Below, piece by piece: positions 8,395-16,765 of a stretch of 39,000 nucleotides of DNA. The position numbers and the translations under genes were made by a program. Source of the DNA: RGIG4608 sp964413365 (GTDB taxonomy: Bacteria > Bacillota > Clostridia > Oscillospirales > CAG-272); contig CAYPRM010000011.1 of the NCBI GenBank assembly GCA_964413365.1, positions 1 through 39,000 of the forward strand, given 5' to 3'. The number at the start of each line of letters is the position of its first letter. Position 1 is the stretch's first letter. A model generated the notes under the pieces. The model saw nothing but the letters and a program-made list of their open reading frames with translations, was not told the DNA's origin and ran no database searches.

Positions 8395-9195
8395 ATGAAT
8401 AAGAGTAGCTTCAGCCTTGAGGGCAAGGTAGCACTTGTAACGGGCGCGTCCTACGGAATAGGATTTGCTATCGCAAAGGGACTTGCGGCGGCAGGCGCAA
8501 AAATAGTTTTCAACGATCTTAAGCAGGAATTTGTCGATAGAGGACTTGCATCCTATGCCGCAGAGGGCATTGACGCTAAGGGCTACGTCTGCGACGTTAC
8601 CGACGAGGACGCAGTAAACGCTCTCATCGCTAAGATCGAGGAGGAGGTCGGCGTTGTCGATATCCTCGTAAATAACGCAGGCATAATCAAGAGAATACCC
8701 ATGATAGATATGAAGGCAAGCGAGTTCCGTCAGGTCATCGACGTTGACCTCAACGCACCCTTTATCGTATCCAAGGCAGTTCTCCCCTCGATGATCAAGC
8801 AGAGAAGCGGTAAGATCATCAATATCTGCTCTATGATGAGCGAGTTCGGACGCGAGACCGTTTCTGCATACGCATCTGCAAAGGGCGGACTTAAAATGCT
8901 CACGAGAAATATCGCCTCCGAGTACGGACAGTATAATATTCAGTGCAACGGTATAGGCCCCGGTTATATCGCAACCCCCCAGACCGCACCCCTCCGTGAG
9001 ACTCAGCCTGACGGAAGCAAGCATCCCTTTGATATCTTCATCACCGAGACAAAGACGCCTGCAGGGCGCTGGGGTGATCCCGAGGACCTTGCAGGACCTG
9101 CAGTTTTCCTCGCATCCAGCGCATCTGACTTTGTAAACGGTCAGATCCTCTACGTCGACGGTGGAATTCAGGCATATTTCGGCAAGCAGCCCTAA
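8395..9195 (+). CDS. kduD: 2-dehydro-3-deoxy-D-gluconate 5-dehydrogenase KduD (SDR family)
   Basis: KduD reduces 2,5-diketo-3-deoxygluconate to 2-keto-3-deoxygluconate (KDG) with NAD(P)H. The 266-residue short-chain dehydrogenase has the cofactor loop TGASYGIG at 16-23, NNAG at 93-96, and the catalytic Ser146, Tyr159 and Lys163 (YASAK). The ATG at 8395 is chosen because AGGAGG (8381-8386) is 8 bases away; a TTG two codons earlier sits only two bases from that site. The family also includes gluconate 5-dehydrogenases, but adjacency to kduI settles the role. A strong terminator follows. The next steps, KDG kinase and KDPG aldolase, are not encoded in the window. Confidence 0.95.
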   Translation: MNKSSFSLEGKVALVTGASYGIGFAIAKGLAAAGAKIVFNDLKQEFVDRGLASYAAEGIDAKGYVCDVTDEDAVNALIAKIEEEVGVVDILVNNAGIIKRIPMIDMKASEFRQVIDVDLNAPFIVSKAVLPSMIKQRSGKIINICSMMSEFGRETVSAYASAKGGLKMLTRNIASEYGQYNIQCNGIGPGYIATPQTAPLRETQPDGSKHPFDIFITETKTPAGRWGDPEDLAGPAVFLASSASDFVNGQILYVDGGIQAYFGKQP

Positions 9196-9202
9196 TATAA
9201 GC

Positions 9203-9284
9203 TCGCTTGCGAAGCGAACATATCGAACATCAATAAAAGCAAAAGCGAAGCTGTAAAACAGCTTCGCTTTTGCTTTATTTTTTT
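9203..9284. terminator. Rho-independent terminator after kduD (also facing the PL9 gene)
   Basis: An 18-base perfect stem (9236-9253 pairing with 9259-9276, loop TAAAA) is followed by ATTTTTTTT on the plus strand. A smaller hairpin, TCGCTT-GCG-AAGCGA (9203-9217), lies just before it. The A-rich side gives a weaker T run on the minus strand, so it may also end transcription from the convergent PL9 gene. Confidence 0.88.
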
Positions 9285-9302
9285 GCTTTTTAATTTTTTA
9301 TT

Positions 9303-12300
9303 TTACGATTTTCCACCAAATATTGAGGTAAAGAAATTCGTTATCTGTCTCCAGAGCCATGCCCAGAAGCCAAGGAAATCCTCAAAGATGCTCGGCATCT
9401 CGTCGGGTGTGTCAACGGGCTCATCCGTGGGAGGAACTGTGGGCTCGCCCGAGCCGAGAGCAGGAATCTCTATTGCAGGCATCTTGTAGCCGCAGGTCGT
9501 GCACTCGTTGTGCTTGTAGCCGGGCTTTGTAGCCGTGGGCTCCTTATCGGTCACATACTCAAAGGTGTGCTCGCCGATGTTGGTCCTGTCTCCGCACTCA
9601 CATTCCTGCCAGTGGTAGTACATACCGTCGTTGTACCATTCGTCTGTGTACTCGTGAGGAATATCGGGAACGAGTGCGATCTCGATGGAGGGAGTGGACT
9701 CACCAGTTGTGCCCGAGCCCTCGGGAGCGGTATCCTTAAGCTCAAGGAAGCCGTTCATATTGATCGTTCCGTCCTCGTTTCTCGTAATGCCCTTGAACTC
9801 GGTGCTTACGAAGATATCCGTGGTGATGGTCTGAGAGGATGCGTTGGAGGAGTTAGTGCCCGACCAGTAATAGTTGCTGTCGCCTTGGAAGAGAGTGTTG
9901 TCCTGATTGCCCTGAGGCTTGAGGTTGTCGCCTATGCTGGAAGCACCGTTTACGGCCTCGGAATCCTTTATGGATATAATGCCGTTTGCTACGAAGTTGG
10001 TCGATGAGCCACTGCCGTTGGTGTAGAACGCAACGTTGTAGCTGCCGTTGTTGTAGCTTATGCAATTCTTAACGATGATATCGGGGCAGGAGTTGGAGTC
10101 GATACCCTTAGCCTTGTTGTTGAAGGCGATGGAGTTGATGAGCTGATGCTTGCCCGAAAGACTGTCGCCGCCCATCTTGAAGCCGTTTCCGTTACCTGCG
10201 TTCGTGCCGTCCTCAAGATATCCGTTGCCATATGCCACGCAATTCTTGATAACGACCGCGCCGATCGAACCCGTAGCGACCTTAGCGTAAAGGTCCCAGC
10301 CATCGTCCGCATTGTTGTACGCTACACAGCCGTCAAAGACGTTGCCCTCACCGATGGTGAGCTTTGCCGCGAAGCCGTCAGCATCCTCGTATCCGCTGTC
10401 CGCGTTGCCGTAGGACGTGCAGTTGAGTATGAGGTTGTTAGCGGGCCACTGATCTATCGTAATATCCACGCCTGCATAGCGGCTGATCTGGATACCCGTG
10501 TTACCGTTGTGATATGTGTTGATATTGTCGAGAATGTTGTTGTTACCCGATACCTGGAAGCCCTTGGAGCCGTCAAGCGAACGGGTTACGTCGAAGCCGT
10601 AGAAGTACCACCAGTTACCACCGTGAGTGATACCTGCCGCCATGCCGAGGAAGTCGAGAACAGGTCTTGTCTTAGCCTCGGGATCAGCGATCATTCTGAT
10701 GGGTGCTTCCTCAGTACCGTTGATACCTCTCTGTATCTTGAGAGCGTATTCCATTCTGTACGTGCCTTCCATAAGAACTATGGTCTGACCGGGAATAACG
10801 CACTTGACAGCGGTGTAGATGTCGTAGGGATCGTCCTTAGAGCCCGTTCCGGAGTAGAGACCGTCGGGGGAGACGTAGAGAGTCTTTCTGTGGTACTGTC
10901 CCTTGTACATTGTGAGAGTGATCATGGATTTAACAGGAGCTGTGCTGCTGAGTGCCGTGAACTCGGGAAGCTTCTGATTGGGATCGGGGTTGAATACGAC
11001 CTCAAGCGAGTTGGGATCGGCGATGCCGTATCTACCGTTGCTGATGTCGATGACCTTGGTATATCTCTGACCGCCGATGACGGGATCGCCCGTAACGAGC
11101 TCTCTGCCGTTGAAGCGGATGTCGATAGTTCCGTTAAGGTTGGTGTCTGCGATGACCTCGTAGCTCGTGCTCGTAGAGGAGTCAGGGGAGGTTACCGTGA
11201 GAGAGGGAATGATCTGCGTGATGGGCCTTTCCTCAGCGGGAGCATCGGTAGCAGCATCACGAGTTGTAAGACTGATGTCCGTGAATGTGATATTCGCGTT
11301 ACGGGAGGTGAACATTCCAACGTATACGAAATCCTCATCGAACTTCTGAAGCGCGTCGGGCTCATAGTTCTTTATAGTTCTTACAAGCTCGCCGTTCTTG
11401 TCGTAGTAGCTGATGAAATATCCCGTGTTGTTCTTTTCTATCTCGAGTATAAGCTCTGTGACAAGATAATCGCTGATATTGCCCTCGGGAATATTGGAGG
11501 TGGTATCATAGTTGCCTATGATGTTGTAGCTTCCTGTAGGTCTGTTGTCACGAGCCGCACGCCATTCAAGCGTATGCGTTACGCTCTTGAGATATCCGTT
11601 CTGACCGACGATGAGACCTGTCTCACCGAGAGCGGTCCTGTCGATAATGGACTGATCTATACCTGTCTTGGAGATAGCACCGATGCCGAGCTTCATCGTG
11701 TACTTCGTGCCGTCGATGCTCTGATCTGCAGGATAGAGATCGAAGCCCTCGTCGTTATCAATGGCGCGGTACTCTATCTTGGTAACAGCAGCCATGTACT
11801 GGTTTGTCCAGAAGTTTTCAGCGCCGTTATCGTTTGTAGAGGGAACATGGTCGGTTACCATAAGACCGAAGCCCTCCTGACCGTTCGTGAAGAGCCACGA
11901 ATTTACCTTGACCTTTGCTCTGAAGGTAAAGTTTTGATCAGCAGGAACAGCGGTGTAGTAGAAGCCGAGACCGTCCGCACCCGTGGGCTGGAGCTTACCG
12001 CCGTTGTCCTTTGAAATAAGAGTAACGGAGCCATCGCTGTTGACTGTGTATGTGTCCTTGCTTGCCTTCGTTGAGGGACCGTAGATGACGTAATTCCAAT
12101 CCACCTCAGCATCGCCTACGGTGATCCTTGTCTCACAGAATTCAGAGCTTTCCGTGCCGCGGATAGCCTGTACCTTTATGGACGCCTCGCGACCTACGGT
12201 AAGATAGTTGATGGTGATGGAGTGATCGGTAACGGTACGGTATTTTGCACCGTTTACGTATACGCAATAGCTCTCGGCCTCCTTGACTTCATTCCAGACG

Positions 12301-13250
12301 ACTCTTACAGAGCGGTCGCCGAGATTTGCACAGTTGTTGATGAAGGGAACCTCGAGAGGAAGGACGTAATTTGCCTTGTACTCTGCGCTCACCTTGGGAT
12401 CCTCGCCCTCACGGCAAAGCTCTGCCTTGAAGGTGTATTCGTCGGAGGAAGCAGGGGAGAAGAGTATATCCTCGTGAGTGCTCTTTGCGGATGTGATCGT
12501 GACGGTGGAAAGAAGCTTTCCACTCTTGTCGTACATATTAACATTCATATAGTCCGCGCCGTTATGACCGACTGCACCGTTAACGCTTACGGAGAGCTTG
12601 CCGATCTCATTACGAGTCGCGCTGACTACAACGGGAGCGGAAACTGTGCTCCAGTCAGGCCTATCGCCAAGCTCGATCTTCTGCGTCTCAACAGTCATCT
12701 TGACTATGTAGTTGTTACCCGACGTTCCGCCGACGTAGTATGTTCCTGCGGAGGGGATGTTGAGCGTTACGAGAGCCGTGTCGTTCTTTACGAACGTGAG
12801 GTTGGACTCGTCAATAAGCTTGTAGGTGGAATCGTATACTCCCATCTGACGTCCTGCCTCGCCTGCGACGATCCAGATCTTGACCGTAGCAGAGCCCTGT
12901 GTAGTGAAGGAGATAACTCCCTTTTTGAGGGTGTCAGAGAGGGTAGCGCCCTCTTGGAAATTTATACGGTTGTTTGTGCTGGTGAAGCCGTATCCGTCCT
13001 CCCACGTTTTATTGCTCGTGGTATCGATCTTGGACTTAGCAGCCCAGTGAATGGTGAAGAAATTGTCCGTGCCTGCGGTATCGGTCGAGCCGTCTCTCTT
13101 AGCGCCCGCATCGAATGTAGAGAGCGAGCTTGCATTGAGAGTGTACGTCGTCGATTCAGCGGCAACGATCGGAACTGACGCAAATACGGGGAGCATCATC
13201 ATAAGTGCAAGCAGTATTGATGTCAGTCTTGTTTTGAAGCTTGTTTTCAT
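9303..13250 (-). CDS. Secreted multi-domain pectate lyase, polysaccharide lyase family 9-like
   Basis: This would cut polygalacturonate by calcium-dependent beta-elimination outside the cell. The 1315-residue product starts at the ATG with GGAGG just ahead and has a signal peptide (about 1-31). A beta-sandwich module (about 35-190) and two fibronectin-III-like stretches (about 200-380) follow, then a concanavalin-like region (about 385-665). A right-handed beta-helix (about 790-1170) comes next, opening with YVSPDGLYSGTGSKDDPYDI. The PL9 calcium site is intact: Asp958 (DADGF) and Asp982, Asp983, Asp986 (DDGWD), with the same 24-residue spacing as D209/D233/D234/D237 of Pel9A. The proposed base is Lys1025 (GNGFKMGG), equivalent to K273. 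The C-terminus has paired Cys/His motifs, a Pro-rich linker and an amphipathic Trp/Phe tail. It lies between kduD and the regulator genes and has its own promoter. Confidence 0.9.
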   Translation of the reverse strand: MKTSFKTRLTSILLALMMMLPVFASVPIVAAESTTYTLNASSLSTFDAGAKRDGSTDTAGTDNFFTIHWAAKSKIDTTSNKTWEDGYGFTSTNNRINFQEGATLSDTLKKGVISFTTQGSATVKIWIVAGEAGRQMGVYDSTYKLIDESNLTFVKNDTALVTLNIPSAGTYYVGGTSGNNYIVKMTVETQKIELGDRPDWSTVSAPVVVSATRNEIGKLSVSVNGAVGHNGADYMNVNMYDKSGKLLSTVTITSAKSTHEDILFSPASSDEYTFKAELCREGEDPKVSAEYKANYVLPLEVPFINNCANLGDRSVRVVWNEVKEAESYCVYVNGAKYRTVTDHSITINYLTVGREASIKVQAIRGTESSEFCETRITVGDAEVDWNYVIYGPSTKASKDTYTVNSDGSVTLISKDNGGKLQPTGADGLGFYYTAVPADQNFTFRAKVKVNSWLFTNGQEGFGLMVTDHVPSTNDNGAENFWTNQYMAAVTKIEYRAIDNDEGFDLYPADQSIDGTKYTMKLGIGAISKTGIDQSIIDRTALGETGLIVGQNGYLKSVTHTLEWRAARDNRPTGSYNIIGNYDTTSNIPEGNISDYLVTELILEIEKNNTGYFISYYDKNGELVRTIKNYEPDALQKFDEDFVYVGMFTSRNANITFTDISLTTRDAATDAPAEERPITQIIPSLTVTSPDSSTSTSYEVIADTNLNGTIDIRFNGRELVTGDPVIGGQRYTKVIDISNGRYGIADPNSLEVVFNPDPNQKLPEFTALSSTAPVKSMITLTMYKGQYHRKTLYVSPDGLYSGTGSKDDPYDIYTAVKCVIPGQTIVLMEGTYRMEYALKIQRGINGTEEAPIRMIADPEAKTRPVLDFLGMAAGITHGGNWWYFYGFDVTRSLDGSKGFQVSGNNNILDNINTYHNGNTGIQISRYAGVDITIDQWPANNLILNCTSYGNADSGYEDADGFAAKLTIGEGNVFDGCVAYNNADDGWDLYAKVATGSIGAVVIKNCVAYGNGYLEDGTNAGNGNGFKMGGDSLSGKHQLINSIAFNNKAKGIDSNSCPDIIVKNCISYNNGSYNVAFYTNGSGSSTNFVANGIISIKDSEAVNGASSIGDNLKPQGNQDNTLFQGDSNYYWSGTNSSNASSQTITTDIFVSTEFKGITRNEDGTINMNGFLELKDTAPEGSGTTGESTPSIEIALVPDIPHEYTDEWYNDGMYYHWQECECGDRTNIGEHTFEYVTDKEPTATKPGYKHNECTTCGYKMPAIEIPALGSGEPTVPPTDEPVDTPDEMPSIFEDFLGFWAWLWRQITNFFTSIFGGKS

Positions 13251-13309
13251 AAAAACCTCCATTTTTTATACATATTTTGCATTGGAACAAAATATGCCAT
13301 TGTGTATAT

Positions 13310-13338
13310 ATTGTAGCATATATTTAAAAATAAATCAA
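13310..13338 (-). promoter_or_regulatory. Sigma-A-like promoter for the PL9 pectate lyase gene
   Basis: On the minus strand TTGATT (13338-13333), exactly 17 bases and TACAAT (13315-13310) give a good promoter. The start site would be near 13303, leaving a leader of about 50 bases before the ATG at 13250. Confidence 0.62.
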
Positions 13339-13362
13339 GGAAAAAACCGAATTATTTGCACG

Positions 13363-13419
13363 AAAAAAGCCGCTTCCGACAAATTCTAACTATCTGACAA
13401 AAAAGCGGCTTTGTTTTTT
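13363..13419 (-). terminator. Terminator after the AraC-AEC gene pair
   Basis: AAAAAAGCCGCTT (13363-13375) and AAGCGGCTTTGTTTTTT (13403-13419) form a stem with a loop of about 27 bases. On the minus strand it ends in a T run. It sits 22 bases after the stop of the AEC carrier gene and upstream of the PL9 promoter, so it separates the two units. Confidence 0.7.
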
Positions 13420-13440
13420 GATATTATGCACAATGCATTC

Positions 13441-14421
13441 TCAGAATATTCCGATAATTCTCAGAATATACGAGGTAAGGAAGATCGTCAGGGCAGAGAA
13501 TAGCGTCGTCCAAACGACCAGCTGCCCCATCAGCTCGGCGTCCGCCCCCATCTCCTGTGACATTGGAACGCTCGAAACTGCCACGGGCGTGCAGAAGCAG
13601 GCAACGAAGCTTGCAAACTGCGCTCCGCTGTATCCGTCGATAAGGAGAGCACCCGAGAGACCGACTATCGGAACTATGACCACACGCGCGACCGTGCCGA
13701 AGATTATCTGACGCTTTAGCGTGGGAACGGCGGACAGCTCGAAGCGTGCACCGAGAACGATGAGCGCGAGCGGCGTCGCCACATTGGAGAGGCTCTGAAG
13801 CGTCTTGTATACGGGCGTTATCTGCGTTAGCCTGAAGTCGATGCCGAAATGCACGAGCAACGCACGTATTCCGAGTGCCGCAAGACCGCAGACGATACCC
13901 TGTATGAGGGGATTTTTGACTATTCCGCGAAGCACGCCCGAGAAGCTCGGCTTTTTGTCCCCTGCGGAATATATCGTGAGTGAGACCACCGCAAGTATGT
14001 TGAATGTGGGCACTATGAACGCGGAGAGCAGGGAAGCCATGATGCTCCCCTCGTCCCCAAAAAGTGATTGAGCGAGCGGAATGCCCACGAGCGCGTAATT
14101 CGATCTGAAAATGCCCTGAAGGATCGCGCTCCTCTGCGCATTTTCCCTAAATAGTACGTGAACCGCCACAACTCCCACCAAAAATAGCAAAAATGTCGTT
14201 CCTATCGCGTACATCACGAAGGAAAAGTCTATCGCCCCGAGATCCTCGATCTTGTATACGTTGAGAAAGAGCATCGCAGGCAGAAATACCCTGAAAACGA
14301 GGGTGTTGAGCTTCTTTGCCGTGTCGTCGGAGAGAAGCCCGATGCGCTTCAGAACGTAGCCGATGGCTATCATGATGATTATCGGCAATACGGCGTTTAC
14401 CGCAAATAAAAGATCGTCCAT
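13441..14421 (-). CDS. AEC family transporter (auxin efflux carrier-like)
   Basis: This is a 326-residue membrane protein with about ten hydrophobic segments, starting LLFAVNAVLPIIIMIAIGYVLKRIGLLS and followed by LNTLVFRVFLPAMLFLNVY, both typical of the AEC carrier family. Characterised bacterial relatives move dicarboxylates such as malonate or malate; the substrate here is unknown. Its ATG overlaps the regulator's stop by one base (TAATG), so the two are translationally coupled. The setting between pectate lyase and uronate genes suggests a uronate-derived acid or a fermentation product as cargo, which is inference only. Confidence 0.88.
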   Translation of the reverse strand: MDDLLFAVNAVLPIIIMIAIGYVLKRIGLLSDDTAKKLNTLVFRVFLPAMLFLNVYKIEDLGAIDFSFVMYAIGTTFLLFLVGVVAVHVLFRENAQRSAILQGIFRSNYALVGIPLAQSLFGDEGSIMASLLSAFIVPTFNILAVVSLTIYSAGDKKPSFSGVLRGIVKNPLIQGIVCGLAALGIRALLVHFGIDFRLTQITPVYKTLQSLSNVATPLALIVLGARFELSAVPTLKRQIIFGTVARVVIVPIVGLSGALLIDGYSGAQFASFVACFCTPVAVSSVPMSQEMGADAELMGQLVVWTTLFSALTIFLTSYILRIIGIF

Positions 14422-15254
14422 TATATGTCCTCCTCAGTGTTCTTGTGTGAGGGCGAGATGACCACGTGCCCGTCGCGCACCTCCGTGGGCGTCGCACCGT
14501 ATGCCTTCTTGAATTTGTAGGAAAAATAGTTCGAGTCGTTGAAGCCGCAGGCATACGCCACCTCTGTTATCGTTCGGCTCGGCTCGTTTTTGAGCATGTG
14601 CTCCGCCTTCTGAAGGCGTATGAGCGTGAGATACTCACTAAATCCGAAGGTTATCTCCTTCTTGAATATCCTCGAGAGGTGCTCCTCGCTCACCGAGAGC
14701 ATCTTTGCCACCTGTGCAAGCTTGATGGGCGACATATAGTTCTCCTGAATGTACTTGATCGCCGCCTCAACTATCGTGTTGCTGTGGTGAAGCTCCTCGC
14801 CGCTGCGGTTGCGTATCATCAGCACCAAAAGTGCCTCCGTGTAGCATCTCAATGCCTCGCATGACAGCTCGTCGGGGTGGCGGTATTCAGCCTCGATCCT
14901 CGCAAAGATATCGTTGACCTGCGTCACGGTCGCCTCGTTTCTGTAAAGGTAGCTTATGGAGCGTGCCGCGCTTATGAGGGAGGGGGAGATGAAGCTCTCC
15001 TCGACGTTTATAAGCAGGCGAGTGCAGGGCTTCGAGCCGTAGCTCGTCCCGTGGAGTATTCCGCTCGGTATGAGGATTATATCCCCCGAAAGTATGTCGT
15101 ATGAGCGGTCGTCGATGAAGTAGTGGCACTTGCCCTCCTTCATATAATATATTTCAAACCCGGAGTGGTAATGCTGCGTGGAATTCGAGCACGTCTTGCT
15201 GTCGGTACGGTTGAAATAAAAGCTTTCTATGCTGTTTGGTATACCGTTGCCCAT
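14421..15254 (-). CDS. AraC family transcriptional regulator with N-terminal cupin domain
   Basis: This 277-residue protein has an AraC-type sensing cupin (about 20-150, with HYHSGFEIYYMKEGKCHYFI and SGDIILIPSGILHG). It is followed by a C-terminal double helix-turn-helix (about 170-270, with LARVAKML-type helix, SRIFKKEITFGFSEYLTLIRL, and the signature ITEVAYACGFNDSNYFSYKFKKAYGATP split over the second motif). It probably binds a sugar acid from pectin and controls the divergent uxaBAC operon, and perhaps the PL9 and kdu genes. The start at 15254 has GGAGA upstream. It is the first gene of a two-gene unit with the AEC carrier. The ligand and the operator sequence were not identified. Confidence 0.94.
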   Translation of the reverse strand: MGNGIPNSIESFYFNRTDSKTCSNSTQHYHSGFEIYYMKEGKCHYFIDDRSYDILSGDIILIPSGILHGTSYGSKPCTRLLINVEESFISPSLISAARSISYLYRNEATVTQVNDIFARIEAEYRHPDELSCEALRCYTEALLVLMIRNRSGEELHHSNTIVEAAIKYIQENYMSPIKLAQVAKMLSVSEEHLSRIFKKEITFGFSEYLTLIRLQKAEHMLKNEPSRTITEVAYACGFNDSNYFSYKFKKAYGATPTEVRDGHVVISPSHKNTEEDI

Positions 15255-15478
15255 TTTTATATCTCCATTCCGCCGCCGTAGCGGCTATCAGTTTATGCTG
15301 TTTTTACATTCTACCACATCGTATCAAAAAAATCAAGATACTTTCTTAAAAAATGCAAATAATTTAAGGCGTTTTATATGATATAAGTATAAAATAATAT
15401 ACGGGTGTATGTACCCTTGAGAAAAACAGCAAGATTTTTTTGACATTATGAGCCTTAAATATTTTAGGAGGAATTTGT
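15255..15478. promoter_or_regulatory. Divergent control region between the AraC regulator and uxaBAC
   Basis: This 224-base, strongly AT-rich gap must carry promoters for both directions. Visible elements are a GC-rich hairpin, GCCGCCGTAGCGGC (15272-15285), close to the regulator start, a run of TATAA-like boxes at 15381-15400, and the short inverted pair GGGT/ACCC at 15403-15416. AGGAGG lies 7-12 bases before the uxaB ATG. No hexamer pair is convincing enough to name a promoter. Confidence 0.45.
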
Positions 15479-16765
15479 ATGAACTTTGAAAAAACGGTCA
15501 GACCCGAGCGCGTCATCCAATTCGGAGAGGGAGGCTTCCTTCGCGGATTTGTCGATTGGATGCTTCAGAAGATAAATGATAGCTCCGATTTTAACGGAAA
15601 CGTAGTCGTAGTACAGCCGATAGAGCAGGGAATGTGCGATATGCTTAGCGCGCAGAACTGCGTTTATACCCACGTCATAAGGGGCGTTGAGGGCGTCGAT
15701 AAGACTGTTGTCGACGTTATCTCGCGTTGCGTAAAGCCCTATGACGACTTTGAGTCCTACCTCGCACTTGCCGAGAACCCCGATTTCCGCTTCGTGGTGT
15801 CCAATACCACCGAGTCGGGCATAGTGTTCTCGAGCGAGGATAAGCTCACCGACACACCGCCGAGGACGTTCCCCGCAAAGCTCACCCTTCTTCTCAAGAG
15901 AAGATTCGAGCTTGGACTTCGCGGATTTATATTCCTGCCCTGCGAGCTTATCGACCGCAACGGCGATAACCTCAAGAGATGCGTCCTTCAGTATGCAGAC
16001 CTCTGGGAGCTTGGCGATGATTTTAAGAGCTGGGTGGAGAGCGATAACATCTTTACCAATACCCTCGTTGACAGAATAAATACGGGCTATCCGAGAGGGG
16101 AGCAGCTTGACCTCGGATATGAGGACAATATGCTCAATACGAGTGAGTACTTCCACCTCTGGGTAATAGAAACGGATCACGACCTCGATGCGGAGCTGCC
16201 CTTCTCGTCAGCAGGACTTAACGTTATCATAACGAAGGATAAGCTCGAGATGTACCGCACAAGGAAGGTAAGGATCCTCAACGGAGCGCACACCTCGCTC
16301 GTGCCCTACGCAATGCTCGAGGGCTTCGATACCGTAAAGAGCTGTATCGACGACGAGAGAATGTGCAACCACCTCAGAAGATGCGTGTTCGATGAGATAA
16401 TCCCCACGCTCGACCTTCCGCACGACGAGCTTCTCGATTACGCAAGCAGCGTCGTTGAGAGATTCGGCAACCCCTATATCAAGCACTACCTCTCCGCAAT
16501 ATCCCTTAACTCCGTAAGCAAGTTCAAGGTCAGAGTTCTGCCCTCGATACTCGAATATATAAAGAGATTTGATAAGCTCCCCCAGACGCTCATCTTCTCC
16601 CTTGCAAAGCTCATCGAGTTTTACAGATCCGATATGCCAAAGGACGATCCTGCTGTGATCGAGTTCATTCGCACGCATTCCGTCCGCGAGATACTTGCAA
16701 ATACCGATTTCTGGGGACAGGATATCTCCTTCCTCACGGAGGCAGTAGAGAATGCAGATAAATAA
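15479..16765 (+). CDS. uxaB: Tagaturonate reductase (altronate oxidoreductase) UxaB
   Basis: UxaB reduces D-tagaturonate to D-altronate with NADH, the second step of galacturonate breakdown. The 428-residue protein belongs to the mannitol dehydrogenase family: an N-terminal Rossmann domain opening with RVIQFGEGGFLRGFVDWMLQ (about 11-30) and a C-terminal helical domain with RILNGAHTSLVPYAML (about 264-279). It is somewhat shorter than the E. coli enzyme (about 480) but no motif is lost. Fructuronate reductase (UxuB) is a related alternative; the order uxaB-uxaA-uxaC favours tagaturonate. AGGAGG lies 7 bases before the ATG. The stop overlaps the start of uxaA by 14 bases. Confidence 0.93.
   Translation: MNFEKTVRPERVIQFGEGGFLRGFVDWMLQKINDSSDFNGNVVVVQPIEQGMCDMLSAQNCVYTHVIRGVEGVDKTVVDVISRCVKPYDDFESYLALAENPDFRFVVSNTTESGIVFSSEDKLTDTPPRTFPAKLTLLLKRRFELGLRGFIFLPCELIDRNGDNLKRCVLQYADLWELGDDFKSWVESDNIFTNTLVDRINTGYPRGEQLDLGYEDNMLNTSEYFHLWVIETDHDLDAELPFSSAGLNVIITKDKLEMYRTRKVRILNGAHTSLVPYAMLEGFDTVKSCIDDERMCNHLRRCVFDEIIPTLDLPHDELLDYASSVVERFGNPYIKHYLSAISLNSVSKFKVRVLPSILEYIKRFDKLPQTLIFSLAKLIEFYRSDMPKDDPAVIEFIRTHSVREILANTDFWGQDISFLTEAVENADK

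Noticed and set aside
10146..12014. A 622-codon open frame on the plus strand opposite the PL9 gene
   Set aside because: It is antisense to a clear secreted enzyme with intact active site, and the product looks like random Val/Asp/Leu-rich sequence.
15440..15468. TTGACA at 15440-15445 as the uxaB -35 box
   Set aside because: A 17-base spacer puts the -10 on the ribosome binding site, and no -10-like hexamer is there. A start at that point would leave no leader.
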